Below, piece after piece: positions 25,567 through 34,707 of a stretch of DNA of 64,000 bases (positions are counted from its first letter, which is position 1; every line of letters begins with the position of its first letter). Source of the DNA: Emergencia timonensis (GTDB lineage Bacteria > Bacillota > Clostridia > Peptostreptococcales > Anaerovoracaceae); assembly GCF_900086585.1 (NCBI RefSeq), contig NZ_FLKM01000009.1:992001-1056000 (forward strand), in the 5' to 3' direction. Below the pieces are notes generated by a model. That model was not told the origin of the DNA. It ran no database searches and was given only the letters and a program-made list of their open reading frames with translations. A program made the translations under genes and the position numbers.

Positions 25567-26544
25567 ATGAAGAAAGATACGTTAAAAAAAGCCGTAGTGC
25601 TCGCACTGGCAGTCTGTACAATTTTTGCAATCTACGCCTGCGGAGGCGAAAAAGAAGTAACCATGAAGCTGGGGGAGAAAACGACCATCGGAGAAGACCT
25701 AGAATTCACCCCGGTCAACGTTTTGGTCGCGGATAAAGTGTTTCCGCCTGTAAGCGGCAGCTATCCTATGGGTTTTACTGCAAAAAGTGGTAAATCCTAT
25801 GCCACGGTTGTTGCAAAGGTGAAAAACCTGGGCGAAGAAGACATCAAAGCCAGCGACTTATGCGCCTTCAGACTCAGCGTGGGAGAGGATACTTTTACTG
25901 CGAACATGATCAATGCGCTCACCGACAATGAAACAAAACTGTCGAGCAGCGTAACTCTAAAAGCCGGAGCTACAGAGACCTTCTATTTCATTACCGAAAT
26001 AGACACTTCTGCTGCAAATAAAGAAACACTTGCCGAGTTTGCATTTACCAAGGATGGCGATGAGCCGATCTATAATCACAAACTGACCATCGATACGACA
26101 AAACCTTTTGCAGTGACAGAAAAGCTGGAATTGAACAAAAAGATCACTGTAGACGGACTTTGCGAACTGACACCGACCAGCGTGAAATTCCTGAGCAAAA
26201 TTGTCCCTTCCAATCCGGGATATTACTACAATTATTACAAAGCACAAGGTGCTGATAATAAGCTGCTAGTTGTAAACATGAAGACAAAGAATCTTTCTGA
26301 GAAAGAGAAAAATGCTTACGACTTCTACGGCGTTACTGCGTTTTATGATGGAATCTCCAATGCCGGCACTGTGGTATCTGACGACGAGAAAAAAGCCAAT
26401 ATCACCCAGTACGAAAAGCTATCGGCTGGAACGAGCCGGACGACTTACGGCGTGCTGAACATGTCCAAGAAAGCGGAGAAAGGAAAATGCGATATCTATA
26501 TCTACGCCGGCGGAACGTATTACCAGTACACCTACAAAAAATAG
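25567..26544 (+). CDS. Lipoprotein with two related beta domains
   Basis: 325 residues from the ATG at 25567, with AGAAGGGAG nine bases before. Signal peptide ends in the lipobox IYAC (Cys at about 25). Two domains of about 140 residues start similarly: MKLGEKTTIGEDLEFTPVNV and LELNKKITVDGLCELTPTSV, each followed by a conserved ...VP...Y segment. This is the style of DUF4352/DUF5067 immunoglobulin-like lipoproteins on the outer face of the membrane. Function unknown. A strong terminator follows. Confidence 0.7.
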   Translation: MKKDTLKKAVVLALAVCTIFAIYACGGEKEVTMKLGEKTTIGEDLEFTPVNVLVADKVFPPVSGSYPMGFTAKSGKSYATVVAKVKNLGEEDIKASDLCAFRLSVGEDTFTANMINALTDNETKLSSSVTLKAGATETFYFITEIDTSAANKETLAEFAFTKDGDEPIYNHKLTIDTTKPFAVTEKLELNKKITVDGLCELTPTSVKFLSKIVPSNPGYYYNYYKAQGADNKLLVVNMKTKNLSEKEKNAYDFYGVTAFYDGISNAGTVVSDDEKKANITQYEKLSAGTSRTTYGVLNMSKKAEKGKCDIYIYAGGTYYQYTYKK

Positions 26545-26564
26545 CTGTATAGAAGAAACTTTAG

Positions 26565-26597
26565 AACTGTACCCGATGAAAAAAGGGTACAGTTTTT
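26565..26597 (+). terminator. Terminator after the lipoprotein gene
   Basis: AACTGTACCC pairs perfectly with GGGTACAGTT, then TTTTATTTT. Confidence 0.85.
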
Positions 26598-26720
26598 ATT
26601 TTGCGGCAAAAACCGCACTACTGTATATATGAAAAAATATATAATTGCATATTTTAAAGTGTTCAATTTTGTAGTATCCTTAATTTGCTAGCGAAATATG
26701 AAACTTAGGAGAACGAAACG

Positions 26721-27245
26721 ATGACAACAATGCAAAATACACAGAGAAGCAGAACTTATGAACTGGTCATTGACGCATTATTTATTGCGCTGACCCTGAC
26801 GGCAACCTGGCTGATCAATATCAGACTGCCCCTGGTGGGAAGCGGCGGACTGATTCACTTGGGCAATGTCCCTCTGTTTGTCGGAGCCATGCTCTATGGC
26901 AGAAAAACGGGTGCCATTGCGGGCGCCTTTGGTATGGGACTATTTGATTTGATGAGCGGATGGACCGCATGGGCGCCTTTTACATTTTTAATCGTGGGCC
27001 TGATGGGCTACACCGTCGGCCTCATCGCCGAAAAGAAACCGTTTAAGAGCATGATGCTGAACAATCTTTTATCAGTCATTCTTGCGATTGTAATTAAAAT
27101 TGTCGGGTATTACTTTGCAGAAGTCATTCTGTATGGAAACTGGATCACGCCCCTGGGATCGATTCCGGGAAACGTCATTCAGGTTGGCTTTGCAGGTTTT
27201 CTGGTTCTTTTATTCATACAGCAGATTCGAAAGTTCGTAAAATAA
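26721..27245 (+). CDS. ECF transporter S component
   Basis: 174 residues, about six membrane helices with an N-terminal segment TYELVIDALFIALTLTATWL and the GLIHLGNVPLFVGAMLYG loop common to vitamin-binding S components (ECF-ribofla_trS type, PF07155-like). It would bind a vitamin or precursor and dock with the shared EcfAA'T energy module, which is not in the window. Substrate unknown. The downstream PLP enzyme may hint at a B6-related role, but that is weak. AGGAG lies about 10 bases before the ATG. Confidence 0.75.
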   Translation: MTTMQNTQRSRTYELVIDALFIALTLTATWLINIRLPLVGSGGLIHLGNVPLFVGAMLYGRKTGAIAGAFGMGLFDLMSGWTAWAPFTFLIVGLMGYTVGLIAEKKPFKSMMLNNLLSVILAIVIKIVGYYFAEVILYGNWITPLGSIPGNVIQVGFAGFLVLLFIQQIRKFVK

Positions 27246-27263
27246 AGCAGAAGAGGTGAGATT

Positions 27264-28391
27264 ATGTACAAGATTATGACAGCCGGGCCTACACAGGTCA
27301 GAGAAAATGTGAGAATGGCAAGGAGCCTGGAGTGCACCAATCCGGATCTGGACCAGGAATTCTTTGACTTCTATCGCGAAACCTGCGGCCTTCTATCAAA
27401 GGCGCTGCACACGGAGAACGAGGCGCTGATCCTGGGCGGCGAAGGTATCCTGGGTCTGGAGGCGGCCTGTGCCTCTCTGACCGAACCGGGCGACCGGGTT
27501 TTGGTCATCGACAACGGCATCTTTGGCAAAGGCTTTGCTGATTTTGTCAGGATTTATGGGGGAGAACCCGTGCTGTTCACGACAGATTATCACAGACCGG
27601 TAGAAGTGGAGGCGTTAAGCACATACCTAGAGAAGGATCACGATTTCAAATATGCCACGGTGGTTCACTGCGATACGCCAAGCGGCGTGCTCAACGATGT
27701 AGAGACCATCAGCAAAATTCTGGATACCTATGGCATCATGACAGTGGCCGATTCTGTGGCAGGCATGTTCGGCGAGCCGCTGAACTTATCGGACAGCAAA
27801 ATTGATATCCTCTGTGGAGGCTCTCAAAAGGCGCTGTCAGCCCCTCCGGGTCTAACCATGCTCTGGGTCAGTGACAGGGCTTTCCGTGCCATGGAGGCGA
27901 GAAAAACGCCCATTGCCAGCTTCTATGCCAACATCCTCCTGTTCAAGGACTATTACGAGCAAAAGGCGTTCCCTTACACCATGCCCATCAGTGACATCAA
28001 AGGCCTTCGCACAGCCCTGGATAATTTCTTTGAAGACCAGGAGGTCTATCAAAGACATGCCAGGATTGCCGATGCTGCAAGAAAGGCTCTGACTGCCGGC
28101 GGCATCAAGCTGTATCTGGAATCGGGATGGTCCAACACGGTAACCGTTCTGGAAGTGCCAGAGGGCATCACGGATCAGCAGCTTCTATACGGCATGGAAA
28201 AGGACTATAACATCATGATTTCAGGCTGTTTTGACGTGTTGGCCGGAAAAGTGGTGCGTATCGGCCACATGGGGGAGAACGCTGATCCCCAGAAGGTATC
28301 GGAAACCCTGGCAGCCCTGCAGGGAACGCTGGAAAAACTGGGTGCTCAGGTGAGCTGTGATATGGCTGATGTGTTTCAACAGGCAATATAA
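27264..28391 (+). CDS. Class V PLP-dependent aminotransferase (alanine-glyoxylate/serine-pyruvate type)
   Basis: 375 residues. N-terminal MTAGPTQVRENV is typical of the SgaA/AGXT group, with CDTPSGVLND and VADSVAGMFG in the cofactor site and GGSQKALSAPPG with the Schiff-base Lys at 189. It transfers the amino group between small amino acids (Ala, Ser, Gly) and oxo acids such as glyoxylate or pyruvate in the cytoplasm; exact substrates are unknown. 18 bp after the ECF gene, so probably co-transcribed. Terminator follows. Confidence 0.85.
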   Translation: MYKIMTAGPTQVRENVRMARSLECTNPDLDQEFFDFYRETCGLLSKALHTENEALILGGEGILGLEAACASLTEPGDRVLVIDNGIFGKGFADFVRIYGGEPVLFTTDYHRPVEVEALSTYLEKDHDFKYATVVHCDTPSGVLNDVETISKILDTYGIMTVADSVAGMFGEPLNLSDSKIDILCGGSQKALSAPPGLTMLWVSDRAFRAMEARKTPIASFYANILLFKDYYEQKAFPYTMPISDIKGLRTALDNFFEDQEVYQRHARIADAARKALTAGGIKLYLESGWSNTVTVLEVPEGITDQQLLYGMEKDYNIMISGCFDVLAGKVVRIGHMGENADPQKVSETLAALQGTLEKLGAQVSCDMADVFQQAI

Positions 28392-28414
28392 TCAAAATCT
28401 TAAGAATTTTTAAG

Positions 28415-28447
28415 ACGCAAGTGGAGTTGAATCCCTTGCGTTTTTTT
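28415..28447 (+). terminator. Terminator after the aminotransferase gene
   Basis: ACGCAAG pairs with CTTGCGT around a 13-base loop, followed by seven T. Confidence 0.8.
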
Positions 28448-28515
28448 GCTGGAGTTGGTAAGATAGAAGTATGTAAAAGACTGGAATTTTTGTCCGGTAT
28501 AGAGAGGAGGACAAG

Positions 28516-29790
28516 ATGACGCGGATTTTTATAGGCATCTTCTTGATCGTGATCAATCTGGATGTCGGACTATCAGGATATTTTCTGCCGGCTCTGGGAC
28601 TCATGCTCATTTATACGCGGCTGCGCAGCTATGGACGGTTTGGCAGGAATTTTGTCATGGCCGGCAACTTTGTCAAGGCGCTGATGCTTTGCGAAGTGGT
28701 CATCCTCTTTGTGATCGCAACGCCGCTGAACTTGTCCGACATTATGAACAGCTGTATCATGATAGTGTCCACGACCCTGCAGACCTGTTTTTACTTCTAT
28801 CTGATGGAAGGCATTCAGGAGCAGTATCGCAGGAGGGGGGATTTGGCATTCAGAGGTTCCCCTGTCATCAGGCTGGCGGCAAGCAGAATCATGCTGATCT
28901 TCTTTCTGATTACGGATTTTAAATTAGGGGCTGGTATCTGCGTGCTGGCCATTTTGATATTTCTGGTGGGCGTCTTCCGGCTGTTACGGCAGGCTGGTCG
29001 CGACCTGGGTTTAGATGGCATGGCCTCCGTGCCTTCCGCCGTCAGCAGCAGGATGCTCTGGGGTGGTTATATCCTCGTAATTGCCATTGCTGTCTTTGGC
29101 GGCATGTTTTTTGGCGGGATTACGACCAGCGGGATGGCGGTGCACGGCGACGGATCCGCGGCTTTGGCAGATCGGCTGATTCAAAGGGGCATGCCAGAGG
29201 CTTTGGCGCAGGATCTGAGTCCTGAGGATGCAGAGGCACTGGCGGATGTAACCTCCTTTACGGAGATCAAAGGCGAAGGCGGCAAAAGTACCAAAGTCAG
29301 GCTCATTGCAGGCATGACAGGTGTCGATTCCTATAAGCTGGTGCTGTGGTATGGAGATTTGGGCGGATCGGAGGGTTCAAAGTGTCTGAGCCGTGAGATC
29401 ATAGAGGTAAGCCGCACAGAACCTATTACTTCCTGTGACGGGGTAGTGCACTACACGAAAGACGAGAAGGTGTTTTCTGAAAGGATTGTCGCCTCAAAAG
29501 TCTCTCTGAGCGAAGGGAAGATCCTCATCAGGGAACCGAAGGAAATGGAAACGGCGGAGACGCTCTATGCGGAACTCTCTCTGCGCTATGGAGCAGATCA
29601 GGTGCGGGGATATCTGATGCTGGACGGCACTTTCGGTGCAGAGGGCGTCAGCAGTTCTGTCTACACAGAACTATTCGATGCCAAAATTATTCAATTTCCT
29701 TATAAGAATGAGAAACAGACTGCAGTGCTTCATGGAGGCAATTCATCGCATCGCAGCTGTACTTTCGTGCTGCCATATCGATTGCAATAG
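28516..29790 (+). CDS. Membrane protein of unknown function, first of a tandem pair
   Basis: 424 residues: about five to six membrane helices in the first 205 residues, the last ending in GGMFFGGI, then a soluble part of about 215 residues with RGMPEALAQDLSPEDAEAL, probably outside the cell. GAGAGGAGG precedes the ATG. The next gene codes a protein of the same plan (GGMFFG, RGMPQEVASCLSEEDIDNL), so they arose by duplication. No known family was recognised. Possible roles include sensing or a lipid/wall-related enzyme partner; nothing in the sequence decides. Confidence 0.7.
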   Translation: MTRIFIGIFLIVINLDVGLSGYFLPALGLMLIYTRLRSYGRFGRNFVMAGNFVKALMLCEVVILFVIATPLNLSDIMNSCIMIVSTTLQTCFYFYLMEGIQEQYRRRGDLAFRGSPVIRLAASRIMLIFFLITDFKLGAGICVLAILIFLVGVFRLLRQAGRDLGLDGMASVPSAVSSRMLWGGYILVIAIAVFGGMFFGGITTSGMAVHGDGSAALADRLIQRGMPEALAQDLSPEDAEALADVTSFTEIKGEGGKSTKVRLIAGMTGVDSYKLVLWYGDLGGSEGSKCLSREIIEVSRTEPITSCDGVVHYTKDEKVFSERIVASKVSLSEGKILIREPKEMETAETLYAELSLRYGADQVRGYLMLDGTFGAEGVSSSVYTELFDAKIIQFPYKNEKQTAVLHGGNSSHRSCTFVLPYRLQ

Positions 29791-29819
29791 AATGTAGTTA
29801 TTATAAGGGGAGGGGTGAG

Positions 29820-31136
29820 ATGAACGGAATATTTTGGGGAATATTATTACAATCATTATCGCTGAACGTTTTATATTTAAACTACATCCTGCCGGCAGCG
29901 GGTGCCATGGTGCTCTATCTTCACCTGCGCAAGTTCAGTCAGGTAAACGAAGCCTTTCGTAAAGCGTTTCGCTTTTCCGCGGCGCTGGTTCTCTATGAGG
30001 TGATTTTCTTTGGTGTCAACGGTACGAGGTTTGTTACCGAAGACCATGTGCTGTTGGCTTTATTTGTGTTAGGAACTGTGTTACAGGTGGCGATACTGCT
30101 GCTTCTGCAAAGTGCACTGACGCTCGAATACGAAAAAGAGGAAATTAAGAAAGGACGCAGCCACTGGCTGATCTGGCTGGCCGTTTGGAAGATAGCAATC
30201 TATGTTGTACAGTTTTCAAATCTGGATGTTGTCGGCCTTTGGGCTGCGTTGATCATCTTGATTGTGATTTTGATCGGGGTGTACCGCTTTCTTTTGGATG
30301 CGGAAAAGCGCCTGCTTTCGGAAAGACTGATGCAAGATGCTCCCGCCAGAGGGCGGCGGCCGCTGGTTGTCTGCACTGCATATGCCTGTGCTATTCTTTT
30401 GGCAATCATCGGCGGTATGTTTTTTGGACAGCCAGGTGCGCCGGAGCTGACGCCGCTGGAAAAAGCAAATTACGAAGACCTGGTCAAGAGGGGGATGCCA
30501 CAGGAGGTCGCATCGTGCCTGTCAGAAGAGGATATAGACAATCTGGGCGGCGCCAGGTCGTTTCAGCAGCTTAAGCCCTATTCGCAGTTCGGCGATGCGG
30601 ACACGAAAGTGGTCGCAGTTTCTGGAATGACGGACTACGGCCAGTTTGTCACGGTGGTGTGGTTTAGCAGGAAGAACGAAAAAAGATTTTCGAGAGATGT
30701 GCTGACCATCCAAGGAGAGGTGTCAAGCGTTTACAAGGGAAGGATCATCTATACCCGGGAAGACGGCAGCAAGATGGCACGGGATATAGATGTTTCGGAA
30801 ATAGGGAATCTGCAAATTCCAGAATATGCGGATGAATTCTATGAGGAATACTTCCCCGGAGCTTATTTGGAGATACCGGCCCTGCGCTCTGCAAAAAAAA
30901 TCAGCGGCTATCTGCTCTTTGATGCGGGACAGTACATGGAAGATGACGAAGGAGATTTGTCAGAGGAAGTGGGCGGTCAGATTGACGCAGCCTGGTATGG
31001 CTTAAAGCGATTGCAATTTCCTTACCTGTCAGTACCCCAGGCGCTGGATCGACAGGCCTATAGCAGCTATGCGGGATATTTCTACGCGCTGGACGAGAAT
31101 TTTTATGACATAGAAACCTGGGATGATTCTGAATAG
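29820..31136 (+). CDS. Membrane protein of unknown function, second of a tandem pair
   Basis: 438 residues, paralog of the preceding protein: five to six N-terminal helices, hinge GGMFFGQPGAPELTP, then a soluble C-terminal domain of about 230 residues rich in acidic residues (MEDDEGDLSEEV). The shared segment after the last helix has the form L(V)KRGMP.E.A..LS.ED...L. AGGGGAGGGGTGAG precedes the ATG. A terminator follows, so the pair forms one unit. Function unknown. Confidence 0.7.
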   Translation: MNGIFWGILLQSLSLNVLYLNYILPAAGAMVLYLHLRKFSQVNEAFRKAFRFSAALVLYEVIFFGVNGTRFVTEDHVLLALFVLGTVLQVAILLLLQSALTLEYEKEEIKKGRSHWLIWLAVWKIAIYVVQFSNLDVVGLWAALIILIVILIGVYRFLLDAEKRLLSERLMQDAPARGRRPLVVCTAYACAILLAIIGGMFFGQPGAPELTPLEKANYEDLVKRGMPQEVASCLSEEDIDNLGGARSFQQLKPYSQFGDADTKVVAVSGMTDYGQFVTVVWFSRKNEKRFSRDVLTIQGEVSSVYKGRIIYTREDGSKMARDIDVSEIGNLQIPEYADEFYEEYFPGAYLEIPALRSAKKISGYLLFDAGQYMEDDEGDLSEEVGGQIDAAWYGLKRLQFPYLSVPQALDRQAYSSYAGYFYALDENFYDIETWDDSE

Positions 31137-31145
31137 AGCATCGCT

Positions 31146-31178
31146 AACGGAGGGATTGATTTCACTCCGTTTTTTTTG
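31146..31178 (+). terminator. Terminator after the tandem membrane genes
   Basis: AACGGAG pairs with CTCCGTT around a 12-base loop, followed by a run of T. Confidence 0.8.
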
Positions 31179-31614
31179 CTAAAATTCATGTGATGCGTTT
31201 TTGAAAATACTGATCATCTATTATGAAGTGAATCGCCTGCAGGCATGTAGGGGTAGGGGGTATGAGGGGCGCATTTTCTACGATAAGGTTATGCTTTTTG
31301 ATGCTGTTCGAAAGCTTTGGCATAACTCTATGGCCACATGAGAATCCATTCGTCTGTAAATTAGCCAGGACTACTTACCGAATCTGTGAAAGTGCTGCAT
31401 TCGGTTACTTTTTTTGGCTTTGATCGGCATTTAAAACAAAGAAATCTGTACGAAAAGTAACTGAAATCGGAGATACCCCCCTGCGAGAACCTTCAAATCG
31501 TCATTCCGTTATGCGAAAATGTCCGAAAACACCCAAAAAGCATAAGTCTATTGTAGTGTGATAGTGCCGTGAAACATATTCATCTGTGTTTCTTATTTTT
31601 TTAGCAGAAATCTA
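31179..31614 (+). repeat. Intergenic region with degenerate repeats shared with 38.1-38.4 kb
   Basis: No gene. Two motifs recur on the other side of the WG/ABC cassette. A G-rich block CCTGCA...AGGGG..GGGGGTAT (31236-31264) resembles 38120-38142, and further on AAAAGTAACTGAA with GATACCCCCCTGC (31453-31484) resembles AAAAGTAACCGAA..TGCATGATACCCC (38319-38346). Within the region TTCGGTTACTTTT at 31400 is the inverted partner of AAAAGTAACTGAA at 31453, so a hairpin can form. Confidence 0.4.
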
Positions 31615-31662
31615 TTGACTTTTTTGCAAATTAGCATTATTGTATTAAGTATATAATACAAT
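31615..31662 (+). promoter_or_regulatory. Promoter overlapped by a GntR/YtrA-type operator
   Basis: TTGACT (31615-31620), 17-bp spacer, TATTGT (31638-31643). A perfect inverted repeat ATTGTATTA-N6-TAATACAAT (31639-31662) covers the -10 and start region, ideal for repression by the GntR protein encoded 25 bp downstream. Confidence 0.7.
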
Positions 31663-31687
31663 AATACATGAAGGGAAGGAGGCAGTT

Positions 31688-32071
31688 ATGGACAAATTAC
31701 TCAATGAGAACCTGCCGATTTACATGCAGATTATGGATAAGATCAGAGCGGCCATCGTATCGGGGGAACTGGCTGCAGGAGCAAAGGTTGCGTCGGTCAG
31801 AGAGCTGGCGGAGGATTTTGGCGTAAATCCCAATACCATGCAGCGTGCTTTGGCGGAGCTGGAGAGAGAAGGGCTTTTGATATCGGAGCGCACCACGGGA
31901 CGCTTTGTAACGACAGATACCGCAATCATCGATCAGGTGAGAAAAGAAGCTGCAGAGAAAATCGTCAGTGAATTTCTGCAAAAGATGAAAGGATTGGGAT
32001 TCAGTAAGGAGCAGATTGAAGAATTTTTTCGTGAGATTGATATGAGCGACGGATTTGGAGAGGCGATGTAA
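31688..32071 (+). CDS. GntR-family transcriptional regulator, YtrA subfamily
   Basis: 127 residues. Winged helix-turn-helix in residues 10-75 (PIYMQIMDKIRAAIVSGEL, KVASVRELAEDFGVNPNTMQ, LEREGLLISERTTGRFV) and a short C-terminal dimerisation helix pair of about 50 residues, the size typical of the YtrA subgroup that regulates ABC transporters. GGAAGGAGG is eight bases before the ATG. It probably represses the cassette at the operator over its own promoter and is released by an unknown signal, often wall or peptide stress in this group. Confidence 0.88.
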   Translation: MDKLLNENLPIYMQIMDKIRAAIVSGELAAGAKVASVRELAEDFGVNPNTMQRALAELEREGLLISERTTGRFVTTDTAIIDQVRKEAAEKIVSEFLQKMKGLGFSKEQIEEFFREIDMSDGFGEAM

Positions 32072-32083
32072 GAGGGATTTGAG

Positions 32084-32806
32084 ATGGAAGAGCGTAAATT
32101 GAGATTGGTGGAGAATTCGCCAATTGTAAGGGTAGAAAATCTGAATAAGACTTTCGGCAGCGTGCAGGCTCTGAGAGATGTCGATCTGGAGATTCCCGAG
32201 GGCAGGATCATCGGCCTGCTGGGTCCCAACGGCAGCGGCAAGACGACCTTGCTGAAGATTTTGGCGGGTCTGTACACCACTTATACAGGTACCGTGCTGA
32301 TTGACGGCGAAAAGCCAGGGGCCAAGAGCAAGGCCCATGTCGCCTATCTTCCCGACCGGCCGGCATTTTCTTTGAACCGCACGGCAGAAGATATTTTGGA
32401 AATCTATGTAGAGTTTTTCGAGGATTTCAATCGAGAACGATTTATGGAGCTTCTGGACAAATTTGAAATCAGCGCGAAAAAAGAATTTAAAGAGATGTCC
32501 AAAGGGATGATCGACAAGGTGCAGATCAGTTTTGCTATGGCGCGAAACGCCAGACTCTATCTCCTTGACGAGCCTCTGGGCGGGGTGGATGTGGCAGCCA
32601 GAGATAACGTGCTGGATACCATATTAGAAAACTTTGATTCAAAAGGGACGATTCTGGTGGCGACCCACCTGATTTCGGAAATTGAGAGATTATTTGATTC
32701 GGTCATCGTCTTGAAAGAGGGGCAGGTGACCATGAACGCGCCTTGCGACGATATCCGCGAGAAGTACAACTCTACGTTGGAAGAGGCCATGAAAGCCATA
32801 TTTTGA
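32084..32806 (+). CDS. ABC transporter ATP-binding protein
   Basis: 240 residues. Walker A GPNGSGKTT (residues 47-55), a signature of the form MSKGM (instead of LSGGQ, as in YtrB/Bcr-type ATPases), Walker B LYLLDEP and a switch His in VATHLIS. It is the only ATPase in the cassette and would have to energise one or more of the three downstream membrane proteins as dimers or heterocomplexes. Starts 12 bp after the regulator; the next gene's ribosome site overlaps its stop. Confidence 0.9.
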   Translation: MEERKLRLVENSPIVRVENLNKTFGSVQALRDVDLEIPEGRIIGLLGPNGSGKTTLLKILAGLYTTYTGTVLIDGEKPGAKSKAHVAYLPDRPAFSLNRTAEDILEIYVEFFEDFNRERFMELLDKFEISAKKEFKEMSKGMIDKVQISFAMARNARLYLLDEPLGGVDVAARDNVLDTILENFDSKGTILVATHLISEIERLFDSVIVLKEGQVTMNAPCDDIREKYNSTLEEAMKAIF

Positions 32807-32816
32807 GGTGATCCAA

Positions 32817-33932
32817 ATGACAGCAAAACGTTTTATCTTCATGGCGGCAATTCTGCTGTTACTGTGCACGGGCCTGGGAATCTACGGCTTTGTGAAAGCC
32901 AGTGAGCATCCGAAGGATTATCAGTCCGCAGGAGAAATCCGATGGGTGCTGCCGCCCAGCACCTCCCATCATATTGAATACAAAGACGGCGTCTTTTTTG
33001 TGAGCAAAGGCGATAAGATGAGTGTGATGACGGTAAAAGACGGAAAGCCCCAGTGGAGGGCCAGAGGCGTGCTGAAATATGGGGGAAAAGACAGGCTCAT
33101 TTACCGCGAAGACGGGAAGTACGGCTATATGGACTTGGACGGTAAGGTACTGATCAAGGCCCGCTACGACTATGCGGAGGCTTTTTACGGTGACTATGCT
33201 TTAGTTCGAAACGGAGAGAATCTGTCGTATATGGTCATAGATCGTCATGGAAATGAGCTCTACACTTTTGAAGAAGAAACAACTGTCATGTGGGAAAAAG
33301 AGGGCCTGCTGTCCATTTATGACGATGGGCGTGGGGAGCCTGACAGGATTCTCGACTGCAGAAGTGGTACATACGCAGAGTATGAACAAAGCTTAAGCCC
33401 TCTGGGGGAAGGCTTGTATAGCGAACTGGTAAAGACGAAGGATGACGATGCACTTCTCGTGATCAGAGACAAAGACGGACGCCTGAAGTTGGGAGGCGAG
33501 CGATTTTGCTCCATCGACCAGTTCGACCACGGCGTCTCCTATGTAAAAAAGGAAAACGGCCAATGCGGTTATATGAATACCAAAGGAGAGATGGTGCTCT
33601 CCCTGGGAGGCGGCTGGGAAGCGGGAAGCTTTCGAGAAGGCAAAGGGGTTGTCGATACGGGAAAGCGAATCTTGATTGTCGATGAGAAGGGACGAACCAT
33701 AGCGGAACGGCCGAAAGGGGATATCGTAGGTGTCAGGTTTTGTGTTTTCTCGGAAGGCGTCTCTCAGTTATGTATCAAAAAGGATGGAGAGAAGCCTCCT
33801 GAAAGCTGGGGTTACATGGACGAGAACGGAGAATTTGTCGTCCCGCCGATCTTTTTACATGTAGAACCTGTCAGCCAGGGATGTGCCATCGTGCAGTACA
33901 GGTCCAGCATGGGCATTGTCAAAGTAAAGTGA
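32817..33932 (+). CDS. Membrane-anchored WG-repeat protein 1
   Basis: 371 residues from the ATG at 32817 (GAGGTGA five bases upstream; a GTG at 32808 is in the ribosome site). One N-terminal signal anchor (FIFMAAILLLLCTGLGIYGF) and then an outside part made of WG-type beta repeats: YGYMDLDGKVLIKARYDYAE, CGYMNTKGEMVLSL and WGYMDENGEFVVPPIF. WG repeats form propeller-like or solenoid surfaces used for binding; no enzyme motif is known. Located between the ATPase and the first permease, so probably an accessory binding or sensing subunit of the transporter. Confidence 0.8.
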   Translation: MTAKRFIFMAAILLLLCTGLGIYGFVKASEHPKDYQSAGEIRWVLPPSTSHHIEYKDGVFFVSKGDKMSVMTVKDGKPQWRARGVLKYGGKDRLIYREDGKYGYMDLDGKVLIKARYDYAEAFYGDYALVRNGENLSYMVIDRHGNELYTFEEETTVMWEKEGLLSIYDDGRGEPDRILDCRSGTYAEYEQSLSPLGEGLYSELVKTKDDDALLVIRDKDGRLKLGGERFCSIDQFDHGVSYVKKENGQCGYMNTKGEMVLSLGGGWEAGSFREGKGVVDTGKRILIVDEKGRTIAERPKGDIVGVRFCVFSEGVSQLCIKKDGEKPPESWGYMDENGEFVVPPIFLHVEPVSQGCAIVQYRSSMGIVKVK

Positions 33933-33942
33933 GGTGTTCTTT

Positions 33943-34707
33943 ATGTTCATCAAATCTCTAAACTTAAATATGAAGCTTTGCTCGGTAAGGCTGGGCGTCT
34001 CATTGCTGCTTTTGGCCTTTGGACTGGCCATCTTCTTGTATCTGGAATCTTCTGGCGGAGGGCTGGTAATTGGAGCAGGCTTCACCTGTATATTTTTTAT
34101 GATTGGAGTGCACCAGATGTTAAAGGGTTTCGGAGCGCTTTACATCGGCAGCCTGTCAGGGGATGAGGCGCACAGCGTCATGGCTCTGCCGCTTTCTGCA
34201 AAGCAGATGGCAGCAGGTAAGATCATAGCAGGAGGTCTTTGGATAGCGGCATACAATGGGCTTATCGCTGTACTGTTGGTGCTGGAGCAAAATGGAATCA
34301 GCTATTTGGGATTTTGCACCACATTAAATGATTTTGTCGATTATCTGACGATCAGGGGGAACAGCCCCCTCGCAGTGGGTTTCATTTTCTTTCTGACGCC
34401 CCTCTGCGGGCTGCTGTCTGCCCTGGCTGTCAGCGCCATGTTTTTGTGGATTTCTTTAATAGCAGGTGACAAAAAGGGCGTGCGATATGGATTGTATCTG
34501 CTCTTTTTAGGGGCAGTTTTCGGAATCCCTTTTTTCTTCGCCTGGCTGTTTTGGCAGTTTGGCTGGAGATGCAGTATGCTGCTAGTGACAGTTTGCTGTT
34601 TTGCAATAATCCTGTGCGCAGGCGGACTGCTGTATCGGTACGCTTGTCGCTATCTGGGTCAGCGCTATGATTTGAGAGGTGAGGAAAGGAGTCTGGATTC
34701 GAGATGA
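33943..34707 (+). CDS. ABC-2-like membrane protein 1
   Basis: 254 residues from the ATG at 33943 (GTGAGGTG seven bases before; GTG at 33934 also in frame). Six membrane helices. The cytoplasmic segment SGDEAHSVMALPLSAKQMAAGK is typical of ABC-2-type permeases, where the phrase LPLS/PMP marks the coupling region. The ATPase at 32084 is the likely partner. Its end overlaps the start of the second WG protein by four bases (ATGA). Confidence 0.75.
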   Translation: MFIKSLNLNMKLCSVRLGVSLLLLAFGLAIFLYLESSGGGLVIGAGFTCIFFMIGVHQMLKGFGALYIGSLSGDEAHSVMALPLSAKQMAAGKIIAGGLWIAAYNGLIAVLLVLEQNGISYLGFCTTLNDFVDYLTIRGNSPLAVGFIFFLTPLCGLLSALAVSAMFLWISLIAGDKKGVRYGLYLLFLGAVFGIPFFFAWLFWQFGWRCSMLLVTVCCFAIILCAGGLLYRYACRYLGQRYDLRGEERSLDSR

